Source of the DNA: Isoetes taiwanensis
Lineage: Eukaryota > Streptophyta > Lycopodiopsida > Isoetales > Isoetaceae
Length of the DNA: 64,000 bases
Direction of reading: 5' to 3'
NCBI GenBank assembly: GCA_021234155.1
Contig: JAJEKV010000056.1
Location: 3,393,330 to 3,457,329 of the forward strand
Shown: one piece after another, positions 46,781-57,949 of the stretch
How the letters are laid out: every line of letters begins with the position of its first letter
Position numbering within the stretch: the stretch's first letter is position 1
Notes under the pieces: generated by a model
Seen by the model: only the letters and a program-made list of their open reading frames with translations
Databases searched by the model: none
Told to the model about the DNA's origin: nothing
Translations under genes and position numbers: made by a program

Positions 46781-47594
46781 TATGCAATCCCGAGGCTTGG
46801 GTTTCTAATTCCTTAATATTACAAAGAACATTAGTTTAAAGAACATAGCAGGATGGCAAATCTGCAAAGCTTTCATCTCTAGGCACATGAAGGAAACAAA
46901 AGGAAGAATAAGATCATTATATAATGAAGTCAACCTTGCAATTAGTTTGCTTCCATGACAAAATAAGCTGATATAATAAAATTTGGAAGTCTTGCTCGGT
47001 TACTACAAGATGCAATTCGGAAAAACAGATGTAGTTGACCCTCTCATAACCTCAACGGCATTTACTTTTCATCAGCAAAACTTTGCAAAACAATAAAATG
47101 AACATGAACATAGATCGTTCTTTCTTAGGCCCGGAAGGAACACATACACTTGATTACCATAGATGGAGTCAGCGTCGCATTTACGCAACTCTTGCGATTA
47201 TATGCGTCCATATTGGCCACACCTAGAACACCCGGTATGGCCGTATTTTCTTTAATGATCCCTCGGTATGGATCGTTTTTTCTTTGGCCGACCGAATTGA
47301 AAGCTTCACGTGTAGCGAGGAGTTTGAATTGGTCTCCTCGTCCTCTCTACATCCTCAAAGGCGCCATCCGCCATGCTCTCAAGTAATACCAGGATGTACG
47401 CCAACTTTCCAATAGACGTTTCTTCCAGCCATGAGTGCTCCCACAACATGGCGCATGGGATTCCTCTATGTTGCCAAGCATATACTAGAATACATGTATG
47501 GTGCACCGATCAACTACCGTCTATACTCACAGGGTGATTACCTCAAACACATATAATTAAACCGATATAGAAATAAATGTAAACTAAACTTCGA

Positions 47595-47830
47595 CACATG
47601 CTCTTATTATGCGGTCACAAAGCGAGAGAGACTCACAGGTAATTTAGGTCGATTAGGAATATTTTTTCTTAATGGTGCATATTTTATAGAGTGCGGAAAA
47701 TACAGACCCTCATATGGTCTCATCAAAGAGTTTGAAAGCAGGCACATAAGAAATTATTGCATCTATGTCTAATGCTTGAGAATATTACGTTGTTTAAAAC
47801 AAATCTTGCTAGTCTACATATAGACATGAA
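47595..47830 (+). pseudogene. Pectate lyase last-exon relic
   Basis: Corresponds to 34106-34320: TCACAAAGCGAGAGAGAC, then CTTAATGGTGCATATTTTATAGAG. It has many small indels and no upstream exons, so it is a 3' fragment brought in by the tandem duplication. It cannot encode the C-terminal segment in one frame. Confidence 0.8.
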
Positions 47831-47919
47831 ATCTTGCTAATCTACATGTCACAGGGCCAAAGAGAAGTAGTCGCGGTGCCACCCAAACCTTGCATTCAGT
47901 GTTAATATTCAATAAATTG

Positions 47920-49945
47920 TACAATTATAAGAAAAATGGAAAATATTAATAGAGTCTATTGGAACATGAAAATGTGGGAATTGAATCCACAATTATATTA
48001 CATGTTCTAGCTCATAAACTCGACCCTTACGCCATTGGAAAAATTAGAGATTTGAATTGAGAGTGTTCACATATGTATATGTTTTGGAAATTGTATGTGG
48101 ATGAAAAGAGCATTGCACCACAAGCATGGACCTAAGATGCTTTAAACCAAAAGATAAGATAAGATAAGATGAAGTACCACACATGAAAAACATTTTCTTC
48201 AATAGGGCAATAAAGTTTTTTCTTTCTAAACATGTACAAATGTTTTGATGCAGGCTTTGACAATCCATTAAGTTTAAGGGCAGATGGTACACAATTGGTG
48301 AAAGAAGATAAACCAAGAAACACAAATGTATCTTTTGGCTAATGTTTGCATGGTTCGCGTATAGGTACGAGTGTTTCTTCCCATTGTTTATCTTGTACTC
48401 TAAAGATGAAGTGGACTGCAATGGAAATATTGTTGGTTACTTTTTATATCTGAAAGAAGTTTGGATATGGAAAATAAAAAATGCATGTGGAACCTGCTAT
48501 ACGGACATCCTCTTGCTCTGGAATCTGCTATCCGGGAGTTCTTTTTGTTCACCTTGGCATTCTTCTGAAATAGGACTGGTCCTTTTTACCTACTTGAATG
48601 CCTGAGATACTTACCTTAACTGCAGCATGACTATATGCTATTGCCTCATGTGAGCGGCGCATGCGCATAGCAACAGACACAAAACTCAACCATACACAAC
48701 ATGGAAATTGGTTGCGATTTTGGTCGGAAGATAAACCACATGCTGCCATCTGGCATATCCCTACAACCTAGAATGGAAAGTGGAAAGCCAATTTCGGACG
48801 TATAAAAATTGACAGGCCACAGTCGATTGTTAATAGAAATACAAGTTTTACACAATACCCTGTGTAACAACAAGTCCTTTGTTTCTTGAGAAAACCTGAC
48901 AAGGAATTCACGCAACAAAATGAATGGAAAACAAACTCTTCGTAGCATCATAAGAATCCCTCTGCAGAGAGGCGGGTTTGCACATAATTAGGTTCAATTT
49001 GGACCAAAATCAAAGAGACTATGTGATTTCTAGGCTGTAAATGCATATACTTGCATACAGAAAGAAGCAGAAGCAATCTACAAGCAATCTCTCTTCCCCC
49101 ATAGTTAATCCATTTGAAAATTTACCAAACTTGTCTTTCGATTTACCATATAAATGGTTTTGAAGTGGTATGGGGAATGCCATAATGCTTCTTGTCTAGT
49201 TGGTTTTGTTGGAAATCAAAGGCCTAGATGATCTAGTTTTCCTGGGAGGAACTGGTGGATACATTGGCAACTTTAAGGTTTTGGCTTGGAATTTGGTACA
49301 ATGCAGTGGTCCTAGTGCCCCTAAGATCCATTATGGAAGAAATAGAGGAAGGAAAACCAAAAATAACTTATGAACCTTGCTTTGCAACTGTTGCAAGCAA
49401 ATAGAGGCTCTTAGAAAGGTAGCAAGCACGAACTTCCACTGCCCTATTACAACTATTTATACATGCCTGCACCAGAAAACATCAAATTGAATGTAGTGAA
49501 GCTTGCAAGCAAAAATTTGAATAAATGGCCTTGGAATTACTATGTCAATAATCCATCGGTTGTGAAAAGCTCGGATCATCCCAAAGAGTAGTAGGAGGAA
49601 ATCACTCAAAAGGGCCATATTTTCACAGGTTTACATGATAAACTATGAAAATGCTTATTTTCTTCAAGATTTGAAGCAGATTTATAGATTTGGCGAAGAA
49701 ACCCATGGGGTTAAACAAGCGTGAAGCATCTCAAATATCAGCGCCATCAATGGCAAATTCAGCATCAATAGAAACGATGACATAATGAGGGGATGCTAAT
49801 GTGGCATTGCATGTTTGCCAATGCATTTCTAAACCCTAGCCACATAGTTCCCTGTCGCGAGGGTGCTTTCGAATGGAGAGGAGGTTAATGCCTTGTGACA
49901 AAATTTAAGGAGTCAGCAGTCGAATTTGACAGGTTATTTGTGAGG
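47920..49945. other. Non-coding part of duplication copy 2
   Basis: Nearly identical to 34410-36425 as far as about 49550, then somewhat more diverged. It includes the (AAGAT)4 array at about 48161. No gene is seen; the frames are the same shadows as in copy 1. Confidence 0.5.
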
Positions 49946-49949
49946 ACCT

Positions 49950-51275
49950 AAGCCATTATTTGATGGAGCTCTTATTTACAATTATATTCTCTTCTATTTA
50001 CACCTTTTTGAGAGGAACCAAAGAACCTTACACAAGTAGAGTCAAGAAACATAAGTTAACTAGACCTATAAATTATTATATGCCTCAGTTGGACTCTGCG
50101 GACTGGACTCCCAGACATGGACAAGATTTGGCAATCGATCAATTTAATGACCTGCGAGATCTGTGCTGATTACGAGAGGTGAGCAAAGATTTATACATGT
50201 TTTTAAAATAACAAAGTTTAAGTTATGTCAAATCTGGTGTTTGTGATGCAGGGCAGAGCCAAAATGCGGTCCAAGAAATCGTCGGGTTGCAAGGTTCATG
50301 TTAGCAAGGTCATCTTTGGTTACAACACAAAGGCATTTTGGGGATCAAAGCTTGGCGAGGCTTTCAAGCGGTCGGCGTGCCCACATCTCTTGTGAGAGGC
50401 GATAATATCTAAAGGCCGGGCCAGATCATATCTCATTTTACCAGCTCAGAAAGACAAGTTTGGAAAAGCAGGAATCGCTTCTCATAACGGAAAAAGTCAT
50501 GTCAAACCTCTGCGCCGAACTTGGGATGCAAACTCAATCCCTTATGCACCTTAAAGCGGCATGCATTATTATTTCGAGACGGACTCCTAAATCCACTGTC
50601 TCGAGAATCACACTTCTTCCTACTTGATGTTTGTTCGGATGCTTATTTAGCATTTCAAGGTATGAATCTAATCTGCCCATCCACTAACTTATTTTGCCAG
50701 ATTCACTTACTTACTTACTTACCCCAAAGGTATCAAACATGTATTTAACTTGGGACACATTTTGCGGGCGGTGTCCGGACAAAACATTTTACTTTAAAGC
50801 TATCTTGAAACGAGAGGCGCCTGGGCGAAGACTCTTATAAGCGGGGACCAAGTGTTTATGTGCAAGAATGCAGGGCCGATGAATGCATATATGAGCCACT
50901 GATGAGATCACTCTTTTCGGTTCTACAAGCCTTTAGAGAGGATCCATATAACACTAGTGATGCTTACTTACTACTGGCAGGCGCCTTCTAAATTCTACAC
51001 CAAGCTCTACATGAATTTAACATTCAAAATGACAGCAAATTACACCAGTTATTTGGAGGCTTGCAACCCTCGCTACTGTGATATCGTTAATTATGTCAAA
51101 GTATGGCGAAGAGTTATCCGGGTGGTGCTTTAACAATTGCTCTTGCAGGTCTTAGACTTTTGATTTGGCCTTCTCTTGTTTGGCTTTTTGCTTTGGATAA
51201 AGACCTCACTCGTTTACCTCATAATAATAGAATGCCTCATCCTTGGTTTAGCAACCTAAATTGCCTAGAAACTTA
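49950..51275 (+). pseudogene. Unrecognised Cys-containing membrane protein gene, copy 2 (last exon frameshifted)
   Basis: The exon ending LMTCEICADYER at donor 50178/50179 is kept. A middle exon between acceptor GATGCAG (50250/50251) and donor TTCAAG|GTATG (50659) begins AEPKCGPRNRRVARFML; it later meets a stop. The last exon retains QECRADECIYEPL and YLEACNPRYCDIV but differs from copy 1 by a 4-bp insertion (duplicated TTAC near 50968), an 18-bp deletion after ACCAAG and a 16-bp deletion after GTTATCC. The net change is a multiple of three, but the part between is out of frame. Cysteine-rich part plus C-terminal hydrophobic helix as in copy 1; family unknown. Confidence 0.55.
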
Positions 51276-51727
51276 ATGGACAATTAGGTTCGACTTAATA
51301 ATCAATGTTGGTGTTGTTTGTGCAACAAAAGTTATTTCGCCAATGTCTAAAGGACTAAAGGCGGGCTATTAGTCCTTATGTCCTCACATATAGATTAACA
51401 TTTTTTGCATCATAGTGTTGATGTAAAACTAAGGAAGCTATCTATGTCAAACATCAATAGCTCTTTGTTCAGCTCTTTGTTTATTATATAAATGAGTGTA
51501 CTATTATGTCCAACATCTTTGCATGGTGCATGATGGCGTAGTTTATGCCATTAGTGGTCCTTATATGACCTGTGTACTATTATGTCCAACGTCTTGTATG
51601 ATGTCGTAGTTTGAAAGTTGTATGGAAAAATAACACTAAAGCATGTTGCCATATTTTCCTTAGTTTGTTTTCTTGCTAGGGTGAAATGTGCTAAAGTCGT
51701 ACTTTTCCATGGTAAGGATGCTACAGT

Positions 51728-51736
51728 TATTATACA
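51728..51736. other. Left 9-bp target site duplication of the MULE
   Basis: TATTATACA directly before the element, matching TATTATATA at 55000-55008 in eight of nine positions. Nine bp is the characteristic Mutator-superfamily length. Confidence 0.75.
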
Positions 51737-51840
51737 GGGAAATTTCTAAAAATGCCCTTGTATTTTTGTCTAACTGTTAAAAAGCCCTAGTTTCATTGTA
51801 TTTGTCAAAATGCCATTCTCTTTTGTACGTATCTTCATTA
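51737..51840 (+). repeat. MULE left terminal inverted repeat
   Basis: Starts GGGAAATTTC and ends near TTTTGTACGTATCTTC. It pairs with 54895-54999 in inverse orientation. The same end, more degraded, is at about 37733-37840 in copy 1. Confidence 0.85.
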
Positions 51841-54800
51841 GAGCGTGTAGACGCAGTCCGTGAGAAGGGCCAGGCATCCGATGGCTTATTTATTTCTGTG
51901 ATGCCCACTGCAACCAAGCATTTGTGGTCTCGAGGTATGCCGAGTTGCTTGGCTTCTCTGAGGCTCGCAATTCCTCCAATTTCAATATCCAACTCTTCTT
52001 GAGGTAAATCTTGCGAGAAACTTCAATATGCAACGATCTATCCTTCCCACTTGTTGGGCGGATGGTAGCCAATTTTGATATTTAGCAAAAACTAGTCTAG
52101 CATATGATGGAAGCCAAATGGCCAAATGGCGTAACATAACAAGACCCAGGCATGTTGTAATTCACAATGCTAAGGGCATGGAATCTATTCTAAAACATTA
52201 CATTTCTATAAGCCATCTTGGTGATTCTGAAGTAAAAGAGCATCAAAGTCCACAGATAGAAGGCCCTGCGGCACCAAGCATCCATCTCAAGTACGGGCAC
52301 GGCAAAACACTAGCAAATATATACTCTTGATAATAGCTTTTGTGTGGTTCCATCCCAGCGGTCCGTATCCCTTGTGCTCCAAGCTTGTCCAAATGGCATG
52401 TTTTCTATCTTCCCCTTGATCAAACAATCGGGGACCAAACAGTGAGAAGCACTTCCAAAAGCAATCAAAAATACGGAAAAACAATGGAAAAACAATACAA
52501 TCTGAGGATATAGATATGGCATCCATGCTTAAAATCTGCAAAAGCTTTCATCTCTAGGCACATGGAAGAAACAAAAAGGAAGAATAAGATCCACCCATTA
52601 TAATAGGCTGGAAGTCAACCTTGCAATTGGTTGCTTCATGACAAAATCTTTGTTATAATATTTGGAAGTCTTGCTTTCGGTTACTACAAGATACAATTAG
52701 GAAAAACAGATATGATTCAGCCCTCTCACGCAACTCTTGACATTTACTTTTCATCAACCAAACTTTGCAAAACAATAAAATGAACATGAACGCCGTCGGT
52801 CTTTCTTGTAGGCCGGAAGGAACACATACATGAGTACTTCGCCGTCGGTCGCGATGGCATTTACGCGCTCTTGCGATTATGTAGATCCATGGCCACACTA
52901 GAACACCCGATATGGCGGTATTTCTTTGAAGCGGTCCTCGATGCGGATCGCGTTTTTTCTTTGGCAGGCCGGTGAAACTACGTGCTTGAGGAGGTTTGAT
53001 TGGTCTCCTCAAGTCCTCTCTCACATCCTCAAAGGGGAAAACTGCATGCATCACGCCATGCTCGAGTAACCGGGATGTACGCCAACTGTGGGCGTTTCTT
53101 GACCATAAAATTGCTCCCACAACATGGCGCGTAGGATTCCTCTATGTTGCCAAGCATAACAAGTACATGTATGGTGCACTTTCGATCAACTTCTCGTCTA
53201 TGCTCACGGGGTGATTACCTCAAACACAGTGCATCCGATGGTAAATTCTATCTTGCCTTACCACGATTAGTCGATTCGGTATAAACTTCTCTTCTTGGTA
53301 CCAAAGTAAATGGTACTCGACTGCAGTGATTGCCATGCTTACTTTGCTTCATTACCGTATGTGAAACCTCTTCATCAATGCACATCTAATATCCAATGAG
53401 CATAGCAATTATAGGCTTCTCCTTGCATTCAATAATAGAGATTCAAAGACTCACGATATATTAGAGTCAAATGACCAAAGCCGTGCCCACGGAAATTGTC
53501 GATGCCCGGCTATTTGGTGGCGGTGTGGTTTCTAATAACCAATGCATTGCTGCATTATTGAATTCCTCATCTTGCTTATTTGCTCTAATAATATTGAGGG
53601 ATTGTGTTTTGCTCGTCACGGTACCTCCCGGAAGAAATGCAAAACTTCGGTGTTGTTGCATTTTTCTTCAAATTTCGCCGAGGTGCCTCATGCGGTATGC
53701 ATTTGGAAAGCGGGAAAAAGCATCATAAAGGGGCCTCTTGCAAACCTTTGTCTCTATCGATACAAACATGAGACCGGAGTCCACGCGAAGCTATTGCGTA
53801 AATCTGCGAAACCATATCAATTCTGTGTTTTCATTGTCAATGACCACAGAATGCGATAGGAAAAAAGACTACTGTGGCATCAATACGTAAGCGCCAAATG
53901 GGATTATTGGGTATTTCCAGTTAGAAAAGAAGTGCTAATCCCACAAAAGGCCTACAACTTTCGGAGAAACCCGGTCAAACGTGCTTTCCGTAGGCAAAGA
54001 TAATAACCTAAAAACGTCCATTGCTCTCCTCCAGAGCAACTCGCCTCTGGATTGCTTTCCTGCAAGCCCGTGAAGCCTTGTAATTTCTGTAGTAACCTCT
54101 TACGTAGTCTCCATTACTTGATGCCCATGGCTATTTCCTTTTGCATTGTAATATTACGGCGTATAGATTCACGGTAATGCCGACTTCTCTCACGAAAGTC
54201 ATCATCAACTCACGGCTTATAATGAGGATGTTCTACGGGCTTTCACGGTATTTTTCTTGCCCGACCAACTATTTGATGCTTCTTTATTGCTCTCAGCTGG
54301 CACGGTTGCCGACAATTATGCTCTCCCTCTTTTGAACAGATCGATCATACATCCAGGCCTTCACCAATCAAAGAAGCAAATAGAATTGCCGTATTGCAAT
54401 TCTCATCAACGCATTTGACCATAAGCGAAGTGATCTATCAGTTTAATAACTCACGGGTCCGGTGTATGATGCAATGGCATCTGTCAGAGCTGCATTCTTG
54501 ACCTTTATCAATGAATCAAATATTGTTCCTTTAACTAGCTCCATATTATTTAACCCTTATGAAAAGCAATTCATAAGGTGGAAAAAAGGAAAAAAAAGAA
54601 CAGGTAAAGACATGTGCATAGGTTGGTCACAGTTAATTTAAGCCGGTCTCACTCGAGATTCCTTTCTCCAAAATATTTTACGAAGTAAAAAGCATGCAAA
54701 ACTTAAAGTCTTGGTTTTTGCAAAATTGTCTCAACGAAAAGCATGCAAAAACCAAAACTTACTGTTGTTGTGAAGAATCTTTGGTGTAGGTCATACTGCC

Positions 54801-54894
54801 AGTCATTAACAAGCTCATCAGTGAAGCCAAATTGATGTCTGCCGTTCCATTTGTCCACTTTGGATCTAGCTTCCCTTCCATGCGTTCAATTTGA

Positions 54895-54999
54895 AAATGA
54901 AAATAGGTACAAAAGAGAATGGCATTTTGACAAATACAATGAAATTAGGAGCTTTTTAACAATTAGAGAAAAATACAAGGGCATTTTTAGAAATTTCCC
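54895..54999 (-). repeat. MULE right terminal inverted repeat
   Basis: Inverse complement of the left repeat over about 105 bp, ending GAAATTTCCC at 54999. Confidence 0.85.
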
Positions 55000-55082
55000 T
55001 ATTATATAAGTTGTCTAGATAATATTAATTTTGCAATTTCATTTTGATATATTTGGAGCAAGATATTCGCTTTTTAGCCACT

Positions 55083-55240
55083 TTTCTGATAAAAAGTTAC
55101 CCTTCATCCGCTTTTAAGATTGTTGCATCCATCTGCTCCTTAGTCCAAGCACCTCTGTTCACGTTTCTAGCTCTCTTAAATCTTTGAATTGTTGGAGGAT
55201 AAGAGGGAATTGTGCTCTTGGAGGGAGAAGTTGCTGATTG
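55083..55240 (-). CDS. Small exon-like fragment with psq/pogo-like helix-turn-helix
   Basis: The minus strand encodes RARNVNRGAWTKEQMDATI just before a possible splice donor (GAAGG|GTAACT near 55092). The spacing R-N-x4-R-G-x-W-T/S-x3-M-x2-A-I resembles psq-type helix-turn-helix N-termini of pogo/CENP-B-like transposases and their domesticated relatives. The remainder of the frame upstream (to 55324) is unremarkable. It sits about 85 bp outside the MULE end. A Myb/SANT-like helix is an alternative. No catalytic domain was found nearby. Confidence 0.3.
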
Positions 55241-55324
55241 CATGCAAAATCGGCCATGGCATGAAAAAAATGGCCAGGGAATGCACTTCAACCATAAACT
55301 ATTGCATTTTGAACAATATACCAA

Positions 55325-56990
55325 AATACCTTGAAACTAAATTATGAACTGGTCCAAAAATAGATACTTATGGTTCCATCAATGGTAAAGAATAGAACAA
55401 CATGGCCAAGTGCTGCACCAATCTGTATACAAAAATAGAACCAAAAAAGGTCTTAAGAATGAACGAATAAAGGGATATGTGGCATGCCATATAAGGTAAA
55501 GTGTGTGGCAAAGAAGTAGACAATGATATGCCTCCGTTAGCGCCAAGAAAGGTCTAATACGCACCATGTTTTATCTAATTATATATTAGTGTTAGGCTTG
55601 GACATTGCAAAGCAACTGTGGAGGTTGCTCCAATAAGGGTGCGTCTACTCTATCCCAAAAAACGAGACAAGGAAAAGAGAACAAATGCTGACATCTCGGA
55701 CTCGATGGTGTATTGTAGCCAGCATCCACCTAGCTGGGGATTGCTTTCTCTGCAAACAAGCCTCTTGAAGTCCTCCTTATTCATTGAGATGAGTGAATTC
55801 TGGTTATTATTTTTCGGAGGTGAGTCTGCCTAGCTAACAAGGTTGGAAAGGCTGATCCATTGATGAGTCTTGCTTTTCCATTTGTTTCTTCCTTTGGATT
55901 TTTTACTGCAGGATCTTTCTGTAATTAATTTGCAGCAGTTTCTAACTACCATTTTTCTTATGAATCTAGGAGGAGCAATTTCGACATTTGGTGATGATGA
56001 TCATAGAGGGAGCATCATTTCTAGGAAAGCATCTTGTAGGGTCTTGGGAAGGAAAAAATGAGAAGAGAAACAGTGCAAGTCGGTAGCTATGCCTATTATA
56101 TCAGTTCTCATTCTAGAACTTTCAAGTCCTTATTCAATCCTTTTATCTTCTATTAGAACAAAATTAGAGTTGCATTTTCTAGCGTTCAATGCAGGACGAA
56201 TTGCCTTGGGCTCCTGGAAGATTTTGAACGCAGATGTTGATGGGCAAGATAATGATGTGCTTTTCAGATCAAAATCAATGTTCATGACCAAATAAATGGG
56301 TAAAACAAGGCCCCTTCCATTTCTAAAGATTTTTTAGCAATAAATGTTTAAGAACTCTTAGATTGGGATCTGTATATAATGCCACGTTTCTATTGTGATT
56401 GCAATAGAACCGACATTCATTGGATGGGAAAGCCTCATGTCCTATTTATTCTGCCCCTTCTTCCATTTCCATTTATCGGTGTCCTCTTGAGCTAGATTTC
56501 TCCTCCTTCTCTATCCTACAAGTTTCCCTCACCCTCCCTCCTTTGATGGTTTGCCTGCTAACTCATGTCCATTTTCCCATTTTTTATTCCGTTCCATGTT
56601 GAAGTTGCTCTATTTCCTTTTGGTCGATTGGCCATCTTCAGTTTCTGTCTTCTTTCTATACCTCTCTGGTTGCTTTGTATCCTCTGGCATCGCCCATGTT
56701 TTTGTTTTGATGTTCTTTGTCAGTTCGTATATTCTTATGTTTCATTTTTCTCAATGTGGCACTATAGCCTCCGATGCATAACTATTATTTCATTCTTTCG
56801 GCATTAGCTTTGTAGCTTAAGAGGCATTCTTCATTTCCATTATCTCTTTCAGTAGTAGCCTCGAGGCGGCCACTAATGGATATTTTTTCTCGCGGCCTAG
56901 TCGTCCCACGGGCGTTTCCCGATTGGTGGTTGTTGTTTCTTTTCGGTAGCAGCTCTGGAGCCCCACAGGCTATTTTTAACCTATAGCAAA
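55325..56990. other. No supported gene
   Basis: AT-rich DNA with short plus-strand frames (55618-55833, 55870-56061, 56089-56295, 56420-56602). None carries a recognised motif, and no splice pattern joins them convincingly. The pyrimidine-rich part at 56440-56760 gives hydrophobic low-complexity frames. Confidence 0.45.
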
Positions 56991-56994
56991 AGCC

Positions 56995-57396
56995 ATTACA
57001 TCAGTCGGTCAACCATTACATTATCTTTAAATTAAATCCCCTTCCCACCCCTTTGGTTTGGGTGCATATTCACCGCGAGGGGGTGACTCTAGGGCAAGGC
57101 TATTGGATAGGCATATTCGCATATTCCTTAATCTACACACGTACACAAAGTTCCTCGTTTGTGGGGTGTGGAAGTATGGAATTTGCTATCTTGTACCAAC
57201 AAGATTTGCGAAATACTATAAGATTTGAGGTAATATACTATATAGATTATTGATTTTATCACGTGCAAAGAAACAATTATAGGGGCTCTATTCGACGCCC
57301 CTCGTCACCCAGGTGTGAATATACTTACCCAAACCAAAGGGGTGTGAAGGATTTAATTTAAAGATAATGTAATGGACAATTTTAATTTGATGTAAT
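56995..57396. mobile_element. MITE, copy A (about 400 bp)
   Basis: Near-palindromic ends: CCATTACATTATCTTTAAAT at 57013 continuing through CCTTTGGTTTGGGTGCATATTCAC, with the inverse complement ending AATGTAATGG at 57375. An outer ATTACATCA/TGATGTAAT pair extends the inverted repeats to 56995 and 57396. There is no coding capacity. It is related to the element at 62057-62447. Superfamily is not decided because target duplications are unclear. Confidence 0.75.
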
Positions 57397-57532
57397 AATT
57401 TGATACTCGTCACCTATACTCGGGGCTAAGAACAAACAACATGACTTCACACTTGGATGAGTTGATGTTATATTTTGTAAATAATAATATGTCGGATGTA
57501 AAACAGGTAGCAATATCTAATATGTAGCAATA

Positions 57533-57556
57533 TAACAAAAAAAAAAAAAAAAAACA
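57533..57556. repeat. Poly(A) run
   Basis: About 20 consecutive A residues, flanked by AT-rich sequence. It could be a retroposon tail, but no body was identified. Confidence 0.8.
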
Positions 57557-57619
57557 AATAATAATATGAAGCCTAAGAAACTTATTTGGGCCCAAATTGT
57601 AATGATGTCATAGATATTA

Positions 57620-57750
57620 TTAAATAGGCATTTCTATAACACAATGTATAATAAGCAAGTAGATCAAAAAATTAAACTCATTGTTTAAATATGCATTTCT
57701 ATAACACAATGTATAATAAGCAAGTAGATCAAAAAATATTGCGAGGGTGA
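57620..57750. repeat. 65-bp tandem duplication
   Basis: GCATTTCTATAACACAATG plus the following bases to AGTAGATCAAAAAAT occurs at about 57628 and again at about 57693, almost perfectly. Confidence 0.85.
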
Positions 57751-57845
57751 CATTAGAATACAAAAGAAACCCTAGAATATTTAGAAAATAATAGTGTATT
57801 TGAACTTCATAGCTTGCATCAGACATGCCATTAAATAGTTCATGC

Positions 57846-57945
57846 ATCAGGGCAACTTCATAGTTCAAATAATAATAATGGCTAACAAACAATCTGGGTA
57901 TCATGCCATTAGGGCAACTTCATAGTTCAAATAATAATATTATGG
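57846..57945. repeat. Direct repeat with 62-bp spacing
   Basis: GGGCAACTTCATAGTTCAAA followed by TAATAATA occurs at about 57850 and again at about 57912, separated by unrelated sequence. Confidence 0.8.
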
Positions 57946-57949
57946 TCTA

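Larger units (their letters stand above)
34043..47549. repeat. Tandem segmental duplication, copy 1 (interrupted by an hAT element)
   Basis: Starts in the last intron of the pectate lyase gene (CATATATTAAGCTCGATATAG) and ends at GGTGATTACCTCAAACACA. It matches copy 2 (47550-53225) in order throughout except for the 8.2-kb hAT insertion, about 75 bp next to it and a 0.4-kb deletion at about 36711. Identity is very uneven: about 34.41-36.04 kb is nearly identical to 47.92-49.55 kb (roughly eight mismatches seen), while neighbouring parts carry many indels. The recipient junction at 47549/47550 shows only two or three bases of shared sequence. Confidence 0.85.
47550..53225. repeat. Tandem segmental duplication, copy 2
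   Basis: Begins directly after copy 1 with the pectate lyase last-intron sequence (ATATAATTAAACCGATATAG) and follows copy 1 through the membrane-protein gene and the left 1.5 kb of the MULE. Similarity to copy 1 stops at CCTCAAACACA near 53225, inside the MULE. This copy lacks the hAT element and keeps a 0.4-kb segment (50249-50656) lost from copy 1. Confidence 0.85.
51737..54999. mobile_element. Mutator-like element (MULE), 3.26 kb
   Basis: Left end begins GGGAAATTTCTAAAAATGCC and the right end is its inverted complement. The terminal inverted repeats are about 105 bp with only a few mismatches. A 9-bp flanking duplication (8/9) completes the signature. Inside, no MuDR-type transposase or SWIM finger was recognised. 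A minus-strand reading frame near the left end (51890-52072, ending KLEELRASEK...NAWLQWASQK) and a plus-strand 105-residue frame (53542-53859) look protein-like but are unassigned, so this may be a non-autonomous or Pack-MULE-type element. Confidence 0.8.

Noticed and set aside
46840-53230. 46849-47549 and 52524-53225 as a separate short duplication
   Set aside because: They are the right-hand parts of the two copies of the same tandem duplication, separated in copy 1 by the hAT insertion.
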